A stretch of 64,000 bases of DNA from assembly GCF_051535215.1 (NCBI RefSeq), contig NZ_JBPPLY010000003.1:124001-188000 (forward strand), in the 5' to 3' direction. Each line of letters begins with the position of its first letter. Within the stretch, counting starts at the first letter, position 1. This document shows positions 25,724-34,895 of this stretch, piece after piece. This DNA comes from Nitrobacter sp051535215. Lineage in GTDB: Bacteria; Pseudomonadota; Alphaproteobacteria; Rhizobiales; Xanthobacteraceae. The notes below the pieces were generated by a model that saw nothing but the letters and a program-made list of their open reading frames with translations, ran no database searches and was not told where the DNA came from. The translations under genes were made by a program, and so were the position numbers.

Positions 25724-26991
25724 CTTGCGCTCTCCCGTGTCAGCGCAAATGGATTGCCTACCAGTCCCTCGATGGTGGCGACAGCAATATGGAAATTCTG
25801 CTGGGCCTCCTGTTCGCGCAGGCGCGCCTGCGTGACGCTTGCTTGCGCATCGAGCACTTCGAGCAGCGTGAAGCGTCCCTGCCCGTATCCCTCGAAGATG
25901 GCGTCGGCTGCCTGTCTCGATTTCGGGATCGCCACATCGCGCAGCACTTTCAACTCGCGCAACGAGCCCTGCAGCGAATCGTAGGCGCGGCCGGCGAGCA
26001 CGATGAGCGTGTTGCGATTGGCTTCGCGCTCCGCCCTCGTCTTTGCGAGACTTTCCTGAGCGGACAGGATGTTGCCCTGGTTCTGGTCGAAAACCGGAAT
26101 GGGAACCGACAACGAGAGCCTGACAGCATCGTCGCCGGTCGCGTCGTAATGACGCCAGCCGGCGCTCAGGCGAACGTCCGGATAGGGCTTCAACCGGGCG
26201 AGCAGCAGTTCGGCGTTGCGCTGCGCGTAGACGGCGGTCCAGCGCATCAGTTGCGGATTCGAATCGATCGCGGTGACGACGACCTGAAAGGACGGAGGCC
26301 GCCCCAGATCATCCAGCCGCCCGGAAACCGCCGAGAATTTCGCAGCGATGTCACCCATCAGCACCGCCAGTTCGCGCCGGGCGCTGGCGAGGGTCGAACT
26401 GACTCGCTCGCGATCCGCCTTCACCAGTGCGGACGCGACTTCCGCCCGGCCGACTTCGGCGGGTGACGAAGCGCCGGCGTCTACCCGCCGGTGCAGCAAT
26501 GGCGTCAGCTTGTCGATTGCGGCGATCTGCTCGTCCAGAATTCGGATCCGACGTTGTGCACCGAGGACACTCAGGAAGGCGACGGCCGTCTCCGACAGAA
26601 CTTCGAGACGCACGGCTTTGCGCTGGATGGCAGCGGCCTCGATGCCGGCCTGTCCGACGGCAATTCGCGCATCGCGCTTGCCGAAAAGTTCAAAGAGCTG
26701 GCTGATCTGGAGCGTGCTCTCCGCCGATTTCGTCCCGCGATAACGCCCTGAGCCGAACGAGTTGTCCTGCTCATAGGACACTTCGGGATTGATCAGCGCG
26801 CCAGCCTGAATGCGCTGGCCAGTTGCGATTCCGACATCGCGCTCGGCGGCGGTCAGGCGCGGATTGGCGGCAAGCGCGCGTTGAAGCGCGGTCTTCAGCG
26901 TGAGCGTTTGCGAATGCGACGGCACCATCAGCCACGGGCTGATCAACAGTGTCATCGCCCCCGCAAGACGCGCGACGGATTTCGATAGCAT
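25720..26991 (-). CDS. czcC: RND efflux outer-membrane protein (CzcC-like, TolC family)
   Basis: Outer-membrane channel component. The 423-residue product has a signal peptide (residues about 1-28, ending SHSQ), then the paired OEP repeats with heptad-type helices: LTLKTALQRALAANPRLTAAE near residue 30, and a second half from about 235 with conserved ELLLARLKPYPDVRLSAGW. First gene of the czcCBA operon. The small His/Cys protein gene 27045-27425 lies upstream on the same strand, separated by 53 bases. Confidence 0.92.
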   Translation of the reverse strand: MLSKSVARLAGAMTLLISPWLMVPSHSQTLTLKTALQRALAANPRLTAAERDVGIATGQRIQAGALINPEVSYEQDNSFGSGRYRGTKSAESTLQISQLFELFGKRDARIAVGQAGIEAAAIQRKAVRLEVLSETAVAFLSVLGAQRRIRILDEQIAAIDKLTPLLHRRVDAGASSPAEVGRAEVASALVKADRERVSSTLASARRELAVLMGDIAAKFSAVSGRLDDLGRPPSFQVVVTAIDSNPQLMRWTAVYAQRNAELLLARLKPYPDVRLSAGWRHYDATGDDAVRLSLSVPIPVFDQNQGNILSAQESLAKTRAEREANRNTLIVLAGRAYDSLQGSLRELKVLRDVAIPKSRQAADAIFEGYGQGRFTLLEVLDAQASVTQARLREQEAQQNFHIAVATIEGLVGNPFALTRESAR

Positions 26992-27044
26992 GGAAGATCC
27001 TGACGAACGGCGGAATCAGGGCGTCAATGCGCCCGCGAACACGT

Positions 27045-27425
27045 TCAGGTCAGGCGTTTTGGTGGCGGAGTGTCGATGCCGGGAACGAGATCGGAAGCGT
27101 GCGAAAGCACCTTCGGAATCGCGGCACCTTCAGGTGCAATGGTGACAGCGAGCAACGGCGGACTGGGCAACGAAACAGGAAAGCAACCGTGACAGTGATG
27201 GTCTGCGACCATTCCGGGTCCATTCGTATCCGCATGGTCCGGTGTCATCGAGACGACGATCCGGCCTTCGGGAGCGGTCACGTCGATGTCGAAGCATTGA
27301 TGCAAGGCGCCCGACAACAAATAAGCCACGATCAGAAACACGACTGCGATCCTGCTGCGCGCGGCGCGCAGGCGAACAGATCGATCGTTGATAGAAGTGA
27401 AGGTCAATGGCCTACTTCGTCCCAA
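27045..27425 (-). CDS. Small membrane-anchored protein with a His/Cys cluster, upstream of czcCBA
   Basis: A 126-residue product with a basic N-terminus, one hydrophobic segment (residues about 25-42, RIAVVFLIVAYLLSGAL), and a periplasmic tail containing ADHHCHGCF (about residues 74-82), a likely metal-binding patch. It is the first gene in the run leading into czcC, so a role in metal sensing or delivery for the exporter is plausible; this is inference from position. The start is unsure: TTG at 27423-27425 gives the full length, a second TTG at 27405-27407 gives six residues less, and neither has a strong ribosome-binding site. I recall similar small proteins ahead of metal-export operons but no named family. 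Confidence 0.6.
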   Translation of the reverse strand: MGRSRPLTFTSINDRSVRLRAARSRIAVVFLIVAYLLSGALHQCFDIDVTAPEGRIVVSMTPDHADTNGPGMVADHHCHGCFPVSLPSPPLLAVTIAPEGAAIPKVLSHASDLVPGIDTPPPKRLT

Positions 27426-27566
27426 GCCAGCGATATCTGTTTAACACGCCTGCGCATATCGAGTCGACTGCAACACTATAACACGGCCTGCGGTTTCACG
27501 AGGAGGACAGGCCGGTCGCTGCGACGATAATATGTGCCCACCGCCATGTCCGCCTGGAGAGTTCCA

Positions 27567-28283
27567 TCAAGCCGTCCGCCCCGCATATTCGTGCCAGCCT
27601 TTTGCGCGCAGTCGGCACGCCGGGCACTCGCCACAGCCATAGCCCCAGTCATGCCGCGCACCGCGCTCACCGAGATAACAGGTATGCGAGTGCTCGCGAA
27701 TCAGATCGACCAGCCCTGCCCCGCCGAGTTCATGCGCCAGCGACCAGGTCGCGGCCTTGTCAAGCCACATCAAGGGCGTGTGCAGTTCGAACTGCCTGTC
27801 CATCCCGAGACTGAGCGCGGTTTGCAGCGCCTTGATGGTATCGTCGCGGCAATCCGGATAGCCCGAATAATCTGTCTCGCACATGCCACCGACGATATCG
27901 GAGATGCCGCGCCGGTAGGCCAGCGCCGCCGCGAAAGTCAGGAATACGAGATTGCGGCCGGGCACGAATGTATTCGGCAATCCGCCCTCGCCCATTTCGA
28001 TCGCGACGTTGCGGGTCAGCGCCGTGTCGGAAATCTCCGCGAGCGTCGGAATGGCAAGCGTATGGATTTCGCCGAACTTCCCGGTCCAGTCCGGACGCAG
28101 CGATCTCATGCCTGCAAGCAGGTTGTCCCGGCATTGGAGTTCGATGACGTGGCGCTGGCCGTAATCGAACCCCAGCGTCTCGACCCGCGCGAAACGGTGC
28201 AGCGCCCAGGCGAGACAGGTCGCGGAGTCCTGTCCTCCGGAAAACAGCACCAGCGCGGTGCGGGAGGCGGGCTGATCGGTCAT
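27567..28283 (-). CDS. queC: 7-cyano-7-deazaguanine (preQ0) synthase
   Basis: Converts 7-carboxy-7-deazaguanine plus ammonia and ATP to preQ0 in queuosine synthesis. The 238-residue product starts at 28281-28283, since the longer upstream frame has no family content. It has the ATP-pyrophosphatase P-loop SGGQDS (residues 15-20) and a C-terminal zinc site with spaced cysteines (CYLGERG...CGECPAC). Length is as expected. It is divergent from mazG and shares no operon with other que genes, so those must lie elsewhere. Confidence 0.95.
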   Translation of the reverse strand: MTDQPASRTALVLFSGGQDSATCLAWALHRFARVETLGFDYGQRHVIELQCRDNLLAGMRSLRPDWTGKFGEIHTLAIPTLAEISDTALTRNVAIEMGEGGLPNTFVPGRNLVFLTFAAALAYRRGISDIVGGMCETDYSGYPDCRDDTIKALQTALSLGMDRQFELHTPLMWLDKAATWSLAHELGGAGLVDLIREHSHTCYLGERGARHDWGYGCGECPACRLRAKGWHEYAGRTA

Positions 28284-28416
28284 GGCAAAGCCAATAGCAC
28301 TCCTCGCCTTCACGCGCCAATCAGCGGGGATTGCGCGGCCGGTCGTCTGCTTTTTGCTGGGACGGCGGCGTGGGTTACGGCATAGAGGATGCACATTCCT
28401 CGCTGTCGGTGACTTG

Positions 28417-29247
28417 ATGACCCCTTCCCGCGATATTTCACGCCTGATCGAAATCATGGCGCAACTGAGAACGCCCGGCACCGGCTGCCCGTGGGATCTC
28501 GAACAGACGTTCGCAACCATCGCGCCCTACACCATCGAAGAAGCCTATGAGGTGGCGGAGGCGATCGGGCGCAACGATCTGGTCGATCTCTGTGACGAAC
28601 TCGGCGATCTGCTGTTGCAGGTGGTCTTGCACGCGCGCATGGCCGAGGAGCAAAACGCCTTTTCGTTCGGTGATGTGGTCGAAGCGATCACGCGCAAGAT
28701 GATCCGACGGCATCCGCATGTATTTCCCGACAGTTCAGGATACATCGCGCCGTCGGACGTCAAGGGAACATGGGAACGCATCAAGGCGGAAGAAAAAGCC
28801 GAACGCGCCGCGCGCAAAACGCTGAAGGAAACGCCGGCCTCAGGTCTGCTCGCGGGCCTCAAGGCCGGACAGCCCGCGCTGGCGCGCGCAATGGCTCTGC
28901 AGTGGAAGGCCTCTACTGTCGGATTCGACTGGAACGATCCTCGGGCCGTACTCGCCAAGATCCGCGAGGAAGCCGACGAGATCGAGGCGGCGCTGGATCG
29001 CGGCGACAAATCCGACATCGCGTCTGAGACCGGCGATCTGATGTTCGCGCTGGTCAACCTCGCGCGTCATATCGATGCCGACCCTGAAATGGCGCTTCGC
29101 GGAGCCAATGCGAAATTCGAGCGGCGCTTCGCTTATATCGAACAGACTCTTGTCGCGAAGGGCCGCTCGCTGGAGGATGCGTCTCTCGCCGAGATGGATG
29201 CATTATGGAATGAGGCCAAAGCTCAGGAAAAGGGTTTAAGCAGTTAG
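28417..29247 (+). CDS. mazG: Nucleoside triphosphate pyrophosphohydrolase (MazG)
   Basis: Hydrolyses NTPs and dNTPs to monophosphates plus pyrophosphate, a housekeeping or stress function. The 276-residue product has two MazG domains. The first holds GCPWDLEQTFATIAPYTIEEAYEVAEAI, with EExxE metal ligands, about residues 24-53. The second is near 180-220 with EEADEIEAAL and the acidic metal site. Start ATG 28417 removes an unsupported 45-residue extension. It converges with the aldehyde dehydrogenase gene, 14 bases apart. Confidence 0.93.
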   Translation: MTPSRDISRLIEIMAQLRTPGTGCPWDLEQTFATIAPYTIEEAYEVAEAIGRNDLVDLCDELGDLLLQVVLHARMAEEQNAFSFGDVVEAITRKMIRRHPHVFPDSSGYIAPSDVKGTWERIKAEEKAERAARKTLKETPASGLLAGLKAGQPALARAMALQWKASTVGFDWNDPRAVLAKIREEADEIEAALDRGDKSDIASETGDLMFALVNLARHIDADPEMALRGANAKFERRFAYIEQTLVAKGRSLEDASLAEMDALWNEAKAQEKGLSS

Positions 29248-29261
29248 AGCTAAGGCCCCGT

Positions 29262-30698
29262 TCACACGCCGGTCTGGCTGATGAACTTGGTGATGAGATA
29301 GGTCTCCATCGCCTCGATGCCACCTTCGGAGCCGTAGCCGGAATCCTTGACGCCTCCGAACGGGTTTTCCGGCAAAGCGAGCCCGACATTGTTGATCGCT
29401 ACCATACCGCTCTCGATCTCTGCACCAATCGCGGTCGCGGTCTTGGTCGAACTTGTGAAGGCATAGGACGCGAGCCCATACGGCAGGCGGTTCGCCTCCT
29501 TCGCGGCCTCGTCGAAGGTCGAGAACTGCGAGATCAGCGCCAGCGGGCCGAACGGCTCCTCGTTCATGGCGCGGGCGTCCTTCGACACGTCGGTCACCAC
29601 AGTCGGCTCGAAGAAGTAACCCTTGTTGCCGATGCGATGTCCGCCAGCCGCGAGCTTGGCTCCTTTGCCGATGGCGTCCTGCACAAAGCCCTCGACAGCG
29701 GCGACGCGGCGCGCGTTCGCGAGCGAGCCCATTTTTGAATCGGCATCGAGTCCGTTGCCGACCTTGATCGCCTTGGCGGCTTCGGTGAATTTGCCGACAA
29801 AATCCTTGTATACCTTGTCCTGCACCAGAAGCCGCGTCGGTGCGATGCAGACCTGACCAGCGTTGCGAAACTTGGCGCCGGCGATGATCTTCACCGCGCC
29901 TGCGATATCGGCATCGTTGAACACAATGGCTGGCGCGTGGCCGCCAAGTTCCATGGTTGCGCGCTTCATGTGCTGACCGGCGAGTGCGGCGAGCTGCTTG
30001 CCGACCACAGTCGAGCCGGTAAACGATATTTTCCTGATGACCGGATGCGGGATCAGATATTCGGAGATTTCGGCGGGCACGCCGAACACGAGATTGATGA
30101 CGCCATCGGGCACGCCCGCATCGACGAACGCGCGCAGCAGTTCGGCGGGAGACGCCGGCGTTTCCTCTGGAGCCTTGACGATAATCGAGCAGCCGGCGGC
30201 AAGCGCGGCCGAGAGCTTGCGGCAGACCTGATTGATCGGGAAATTCCACGGCGTGAAAGCAGCCACCGGCCCGACCGGCTCCTTGATCGCGATCTGGTAG
30301 ATGCCGGGACCGCGCGCCGGAATTACCCGGCCATAGGCGCGACGGGACTCTTCGGCGAACCATTCGATGACGTCGGCCGCCACCAGCGTCTCGATTCTGG
30401 CCTCGGCGAGGACCTTGCCCTGCTCCATCGTCATCAGCGTTGCGATATTGTCGGCGCGCTCCCGCATCAAGGCCGCCGCCTTTCGCATGATCTTGCCGCG
30501 CTCGAAAGGCGCGACCGCACGCCAGACCTTGAAGCCCTTCTCGGCCGCGGCGAGAGCTTCATCGAGATCGGAACGATCGGCGTGGGCCACCGTGCCAATC
30601 TGTTCCTCGGTAGCAGGGTTGAGCACAGCGAGGGTTCTTCCGGATGCACTGGGACGCCATTTGCCGTCGATCAGCAGCGATGTGTTCTGATAGCTCAC
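29262..30698 (-). CDS. gabD: NAD(P)-dependent succinate-semialdehyde dehydrogenase family protein
   Basis: Oxidises an aldehyde to the carboxylate. The 478-residue chain has the family catalytic residues N152 (in PWNFP), K175, E250 (ELGG) and the nucleophile C284 (GQVCIAPTR). Sequence style matches succinate-semialdehyde dehydrogenase (GabD-like); glutarate-semialdehyde is a possible alternative. No partner transaminase gene lies next to it, so the physiological substrate cannot be settled from context. It follows hflX after 119 bases on the same strand. Confidence 0.87.
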   Translation of the reverse strand: MSYQNTSLLIDGKWRPSASGRTLAVLNPATEEQIGTVAHADRSDLDEALAAAEKGFKVWRAVAPFERGKIMRKAAALMRERADNIATLMTMEQGKVLAEARIETLVAADVIEWFAEESRRAYGRVIPARGPGIYQIAIKEPVGPVAAFTPWNFPINQVCRKLSAALAAGCSIIVKAPEETPASPAELLRAFVDAGVPDGVINLVFGVPAEISEYLIPHPVIRKISFTGSTVVGKQLAALAGQHMKRATMELGGHAPAIVFNDADIAGAVKIIAGAKFRNAGQVCIAPTRLLVQDKVYKDFVGKFTEAAKAIKVGNGLDADSKMGSLANARRVAAVEGFVQDAIGKGAKLAAGGHRIGNKGYFFEPTVVTDVSKDARAMNEEPFGPLALISQFSTFDEAAKEANRLPYGLASYAFTSSTKTATAIGAEIESGMVAINNVGLALPENPFGGVKDSGYGSEGGIEAMETYLITKFISQTGV

Positions 30699-30817
30699 GG
30701 GCCTCTCCTGAGAGTTTCCTGCGATGATTTAAGTCGCATCGAATAATGCGCCACCTTGCCGGTCAAGTCCGTCCGGCGCGGGCCGGTCTTGCGGGAGTGG
30801 CGGGACTACGCAGCTCA

Positions 30818-32197
30818 TCAAAGAGGGTGCGGTATCGCGGCGTATCGGTTGACGAGAATGTCGCGTTTGGTCTCGTCGACGCGGACGGTCATGTCATAAC
30901 GGCCGTCGCGCAGTTCCTTGGCGAGCACCTCGGAATTGCGGTGCAGCCAACTGATCGCCGCGCCGTCGGAGGCATCGACCGACAGGTCCAGCGTGGTTCG
31001 GGTCGCCGCGAGCCGGTCTTCGATCGCCGCCAGCAGCCTATCGAGCCCTTCGCCGGTTTCGGCGGAGACAAGGAAGCACGGCACTTCAGCCGAGCGGCGC
31101 GCCGCGATGTTTTCCAGATTTTCTCGCTGATCCGCGTCGAAGCGATCGATCTTGTTCCAGACTTCGAGAATACGAGCTCCTTGTCCGGGATCGATGCCGA
31201 GCTGACGCAGCACGGCCTCGACATCGTGCTGCTGTGCCTCCGCATCTTCGTGTGAAATGTCGCGAACATGGAGGATAACGTCTGCCTCCATCACCTCTTC
31301 GAGCGTCGCGCGAAACGCGGCGACAAGCTGGGTCGGCAGATTGGATATGAAACCCACGGTGTCCGACAGCATCGCCTTGCCGCCATGGGGCAGCGTCAGC
31401 GCGCGGAGCGTTGGGTCGAGGGTTGCGAACAGCATGTCGGCGGCCTGTACGTCGGCGCGCGTCAGCCGGTTGAACAGCGTCGATTTTCCGGCATTGGTAT
31501 AGCCGACCAGCGCGACCACGCGATAAGGCACGCGCTTTCGCCCGGCGCGATGCAGCCGCCGCGTCGCCTGCACCTTCTTCAGTTCGTTCTCCAGCCGCGT
31601 GATGCGGTCGCCGATCAGGCGGCGGTCGGCCTCGATCTGGGTTTCGCCGGGACCGCCCATGAAGCCGAAGCCGCCGCGCTGTCGTTCAAGGTGAGTCCAA
31701 GAGCGTACGAGACGACTGCGCTGGTAGTTGAGGTGGGCAAGTTCGACCTGCAGCGCGCCCTCTTTCGTCTTGGCGCGGCGACCGAAAATTTCGAGGATCA
31801 GCCCGGTCCGGTCGAGCACCTTGGTGCTCCAGGCCTTTTCCAGATTGCGCTGCTGGATCGGCGACAGCGCGCAATCCATCACCACGAGATCGGCGCCTTC
31901 GGCGGTAATCAAGCCGGTAAATTCCTCGACCTTGCCCTTGCCGAGAAATGTCGCAGGTCTGATCTGGTTGACCGGCGCGATGATCGCCTTGGCGACGTCG
32001 AGGTCGATCGCGCGCGCGAGGCCGGCGGCTTCGTCCAGCCGGGCATCGGTATCGCGCGTGGCATGCCCCGCCTGCGGCATGTCAGCGTCAGCGCGCCGTA
32101 TCCGCAGATAAGGGCCTATGACAATCGCCCGCCCGGTCGCTTTACCCTGCATCGGCCCTGAACGGTCGATGCTCCCCTCGGGATGCCGGGGTTCCAA
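30818..32197 (-). CDS. hflX: GTPase HflX
   Basis: Ribosome-associated GTPase; in studied species it splits stalled or heat-stressed 70S ribosomes. The 459-residue protein has an N-terminal HflX domain with ATFLGKGKVEEFTGLI, a long helical linker, and a GTPase domain with GYTNAGKSTLFN (G1), DTVGFI (G3) and NKID (G4). The start is unsettled: TTG 32195-32197 gives 459 residues, while ATG 32150-32152 gives 15 fewer. It sits 20 bases after hfq, the usual hfq-hflX pairing. Confidence 0.95.
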   Translation of the reverse strand: MEPRHPEGSIDRSGPMQGKATGRAIVIGPYLRIRRADADMPQAGHATRDTDARLDEAAGLARAIDLDVAKAIIAPVNQIRPATFLGKGKVEEFTGLITAEGADLVVMDCALSPIQQRNLEKAWSTKVLDRTGLILEIFGRRAKTKEGALQVELAHLNYQRSRLVRSWTHLERQRGGFGFMGGPGETQIEADRRLIGDRITRLENELKKVQATRRLHRAGRKRVPYRVVALVGYTNAGKSTLFNRLTRADVQAADMLFATLDPTLRALTLPHGGKAMLSDTVGFISNLPTQLVAAFRATLEEVMEADVILHVRDISHEDAEAQQHDVEAVLRQLGIDPGQGARILEVWNKIDRFDADQRENLENIAARRSAEVPCFLVSAETGEGLDRLLAAIEDRLAATRTTLDLSVDASDGAAISWLHRNSEVLAKELRDGRYDMTVRVDETKRDILVNRYAAIPHPL

Positions 32198-32217
32198 TCA
32201 GGAAACTTTCATATTGT

Positions 32218-32466
32218 TCAAAGCGGAGCGTCCTCGCCGCCTTCGAATAGCTGGATCGGAGCGCCCGGCATGATGGTCGAAATCGCGTGTTTGTAAACAA
32301 GCTGCGAATGACCGTCCCGCCTGAGCAACAGGCAGAAATTGTCGAACCAGGTGACAATTCCCTGCAACTTGACGCCATTCACCAGAAAGATCGTCAAGGG
32401 CGTCTTGGTCTTTCGAACGTGATTGAGGAAGGTGTCCTGAAGGTTTTGTGCGCGGTCTATCGCCAT
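32218..32466 (-). CDS. hfq: RNA chaperone Hfq
   Basis: Hexameric Sm-like protein that pairs small RNAs with mRNAs. The 82-residue product has both Sm motifs: [14 protein letters not shown] with the Q8 region, and the distal-to-proximal YKHAIS with K59 and H60. The C-terminal tail is short and acidic (FEGGEDAPL), as in rhizobial Hfq. It lies between the D-amino-acid aminotransferase and hflX. A promoter candidate lies 114-142 bases upstream. In alphaproteobacteria Hfq affects nitrogen metabolism, and here it is encoded next to the ntr genes. Confidence 0.98.
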
Positions 32467-32579
32467 TTTTATTATCCCGCAGTTTCGTTTTGTTCTTTGG
32501 GAACCGGAACACAGCTCTCCCCGGAGCGTCTCCTGGCCGCCGGGACCCTCTGAGATCCTCCGTGGACCCGGCGCTTTTG

Positions 32580-32608
32580 ATTAGAAGACAGAGCATGAGG
32601 TTAGGCAA
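32580..32608 (-). promoter_or_regulatory. Candidate promoter upstream of hfq
   Basis: On the minus strand TTGCCT (32603-32608) and TCTAAT (32580-32585) are 17 bases apart, about 115 bases before the hfq ATG. It lies in the 183-base gap after dat, so hfq-hflX could be transcribed separately from the ntr genes. By eye only. Confidence 0.4.
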
Positions 32609-32649
32609 GCCGGTTCGGGCCGCGGGTTCGCCCGGATAGGCAAAAACCA

Positions 32650-33507
32650 TCAGGAAAATGCTGAAAAACGGTGAAATTCTTCCCGCAGCCGCCTGGCAAC
32701 GCCACCCGGGCGGCCATTTCCCACGATCTGACCGTCGATCGCCACGACGGGCATGACGATCTGTGAGGCCGAGGTGAGGAAAGCCTCCGCGGCATCGCGC
32801 GCTTCCGCCGGCGTGAACGGACGCTCCTCCAGCCTGATCTGAAGCGCCGCCATGACCTCCATGAGCACTGCTCGGGTGATGCCAGCAAGAATGCCGCTCT
32901 CGGCGGAACGGGTGACGACCCGGCCGTCTTTGGTCACGATCCAGGCGTTGCTCGAGGCGCCCTCGGTGATGAAACCGTCGCTTCCGATGTACCAGGCCTC
33001 GTAAGCACCCTTCTCGCGCGCTTCCTGCTTTGCCAGCACATTGGGCAATAGCGATACCGACTTGATGTCCACCCGAGGCCAGCGATTTTCAGGCACGGTG
33101 ACGACCTTGATGCCGTTAGCTGCTGTCTGCTGATTTTTCGCGTAGTTGAGCGCACGCGCCGTGACGACGACGCTCGGCTCCACTGTAGTCGGCGGAAACG
33201 CATGATCGCGCCGCGCCACGCCACGGGTCACCTGCAAATAAACCAGCCCATAGGTCACGCGGTTGCGTCGTACGACCTCGCGCATGACGACGCCGAGCGC
33301 CGAGAGCGGCATCGGCTCAACGATCCGCAATTCGCGCAACGATCGCTGCAACCGCGTCATGTGCCGGGGAAAATCCACCAGCTTTCGTCCGCGCACTTCG
33401 CAGACTTCATAAACGCCGTCCGCGAACTGATAGCCGCGATCCTCGACGTTGACGCAGGCCTCGCGCAGATTGCGATAGCGGCCGTTGACGTAAGCAATGC
33501 GCGACAT
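32650..33507 (-). CDS. dat: D-amino-acid aminotransferase (class IV)
   Basis: PLP-dependent fold-IV enzyme that interconverts D-amino acids and 2-oxo acids, supplying D-Ala or D-Glu. The 285-residue protein has the fold-IV N-terminus YVNGRY, the YLQVTRG block, the PLP-lysine region in DIKSVSLLPNVLAKQEA, and the GITRAVLMEV motif. Branched-chain aminotransferase-like activity is possible but D-amino acid fits better. Its ATG abuts the ntrX stop with no gap, so it is part of the ntr operon. This is the known neighbour of ntrX in this group. Confidence 0.9.
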   Translation of the reverse strand: MSRIAYVNGRYRNLREACVNVEDRGYQFADGVYEVCEVRGRKLVDFPRHMTRLQRSLRELRIVEPMPLSALGVVMREVVRRNRVTYGLVYLQVTRGVARRDHAFPPTTVEPSVVVTARALNYAKNQQTAANGIKVVTVPENRWPRVDIKSVSLLPNVLAKQEAREKGAYEAWYIGSDGFITEGASSNAWIVTKDGRVVTRSAESGILAGITRAVLMEVMAALQIRLEERPFTPAEARDAAEAFLTSASQIVMPVVAIDGQIVGNGRPGGVARRLREEFHRFSAFS

Positions 33508-34878
33508 CTAGCTGACGCCGAGCGCCTTGAGCTTGCGATGCAGCGCCGAGCGCTCCATGCCGACGAATTCCGCTGTCCGCGAGATGTTGTTGGAGAAGCG
33601 GCTGATCTGGGCGATCAGGTAGTCACGCTCGAACACCTCGCGAGCCTCGCGCAACGGCAGGCCCATGATATGCTCGCCGTTGATGCCGGTCGGCATCGCC
33701 GGAACCATCGAGCCGACATCCTGTGGCAGCATATCGGCGGTGATGATCACCTCCGGTCCACCGCCGGCCAGAATCATGACCCGCTCGACGTTGTTCCGAA
33801 GCTGCCGGACGTTGCCCGGCCAGACGTGCGATTGCAGCACGGCCATGGCGTCATCGCCGATCCTGCGCTTGGGCAGCCCACTCGTGGCAGAGATATGGTC
33901 CATGAAAAATTCGATCAGTTCGGGAATATCCTCGCGGCGTTCGGATAGCGGCGGAACCCGGATCGGCACGACCGACAGCCGATGATAGAGATCTTCCCGG
34001 AAACGCCCGGCGGCGATTTCCTCCTCCAGGTTTCGCGCCGTCGACGAAATGATGCGCACATCGACCTTGATCTTGTTCACCCCGCCGGAGCGCTGAAAGG
34101 TCTGATCGACCAGGACGCGCATGATCTTGTTCTGGGTCTCGCGCGGCATGTCGCCGATCTCGTCAATGAACAGCGTTCCGCCGTGCGCTTCTTCCAGCGC
34201 TCCTGTCTTGCGAGGCTGCTGGCCGTCCGTCTGTTCTATCCCGAATAGTTCGAATTCCATTCGCTCCGGCGTAATCGCCGCTGCGTTGATGACGACGAAC
34301 GGTCCCTCCGAGCGGCTTGACTGATTGTGAAGCGTTCGCGCAGCCAGTTCCTTGCCGGATCCGGACGGGCCGACGATCATGATCCGGCTGTTCGCTTTCG
34401 CTGCCCGCTCGATGGTTTGCCGAAGCTGGTTCATGCACGGGGAACGGCCGACGAGCGTACCTGCCGCCGGTGCGAGTTGCTTCAATTCCCTGACCTCGCG
34501 CTTGAGACGCGAGGTTTCGAGCGCGCGCGTCGCCACCAGAATCAGACGATCGGACTTGAACGGCTTTTCAATGAAATCATAGGCGCCGCGCTTGATCGCC
34601 GCGACGGCCGTTTCAATGTTGCCGTGGCCGGAGATCATGACTACCGGCATGTCGGGACTATCCTGCTTGATCATCTCAAGCAGTTGTAGTCCGTCGAGCT
34701 TGCTGCCTTGCAGCCAGATATCGAGGAACACCATGTGCGGACGGCGGCTTGACACCTCCGCGAGCGCCTCATCGCTGTTGCGTGCGGTTCGAGTCGTGAA
34801 GCCCTCGTCTTCCAGGATACCAGCAACGAGGTCGCGAATATCCGCCTCGTCGTCCACTATCAGAATGTCGTGTGCCAT
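33508..34878 (-). CDS. ntrX: Nitrogen-assimilation response regulator NtrX
   Basis: Partner of the NtrY sensor. The 456-residue protein has a receiver domain with phosphorylation site D53, an AAA+ domain with a Walker A variant (GPSGSGKE), and a C-terminal Fis-type helix-turn-helix ending GMERSALHRKLKALG. The sigma-54-contacting GAFTGA loop is missing: after ELFG the sequence is IEQTDGQQPRKTGALEE. That is a trait of alphaproteobacterial NtrX and suggests it does not act as a classical sigma-54 activator. It follows ntrY by 17 bases and abuts dat. Confidence 0.95.
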   Translation of the reverse strand: MAHDILIVDDEADIRDLVAGILEDEGFTTRTARNSDEALAEVSSRRPHMVFLDIWLQGSKLDGLQLLEMIKQDSPDMPVVMISGHGNIETAVAAIKRGAYDFIEKPFKSDRLILVATRALETSRLKREVRELKQLAPAAGTLVGRSPCMNQLRQTIERAAKANSRIMIVGPSGSGKELAARTLHNQSSRSEGPFVVINAAAITPERMEFELFGIEQTDGQQPRKTGALEEAHGGTLFIDEIGDMPRETQNKIMRVLVDQTFQRSGGVNKIKVDVRIISSTARNLEEEIAAGRFREDLYHRLSVVPIRVPPLSERREDIPELIEFFMDHISATSGLPKRRIGDDAMAVLQSHVWPGNVRQLRNNVERVMILAGGGPEVIITADMLPQDVGSMVPAMPTGINGEHIMGLPLREAREVFERDYLIAQISRFSNNISRTAEFVGMERSALHRKLKALGVS

Positions 34879-34895
34879 GGATTGGATCCGCCTAG

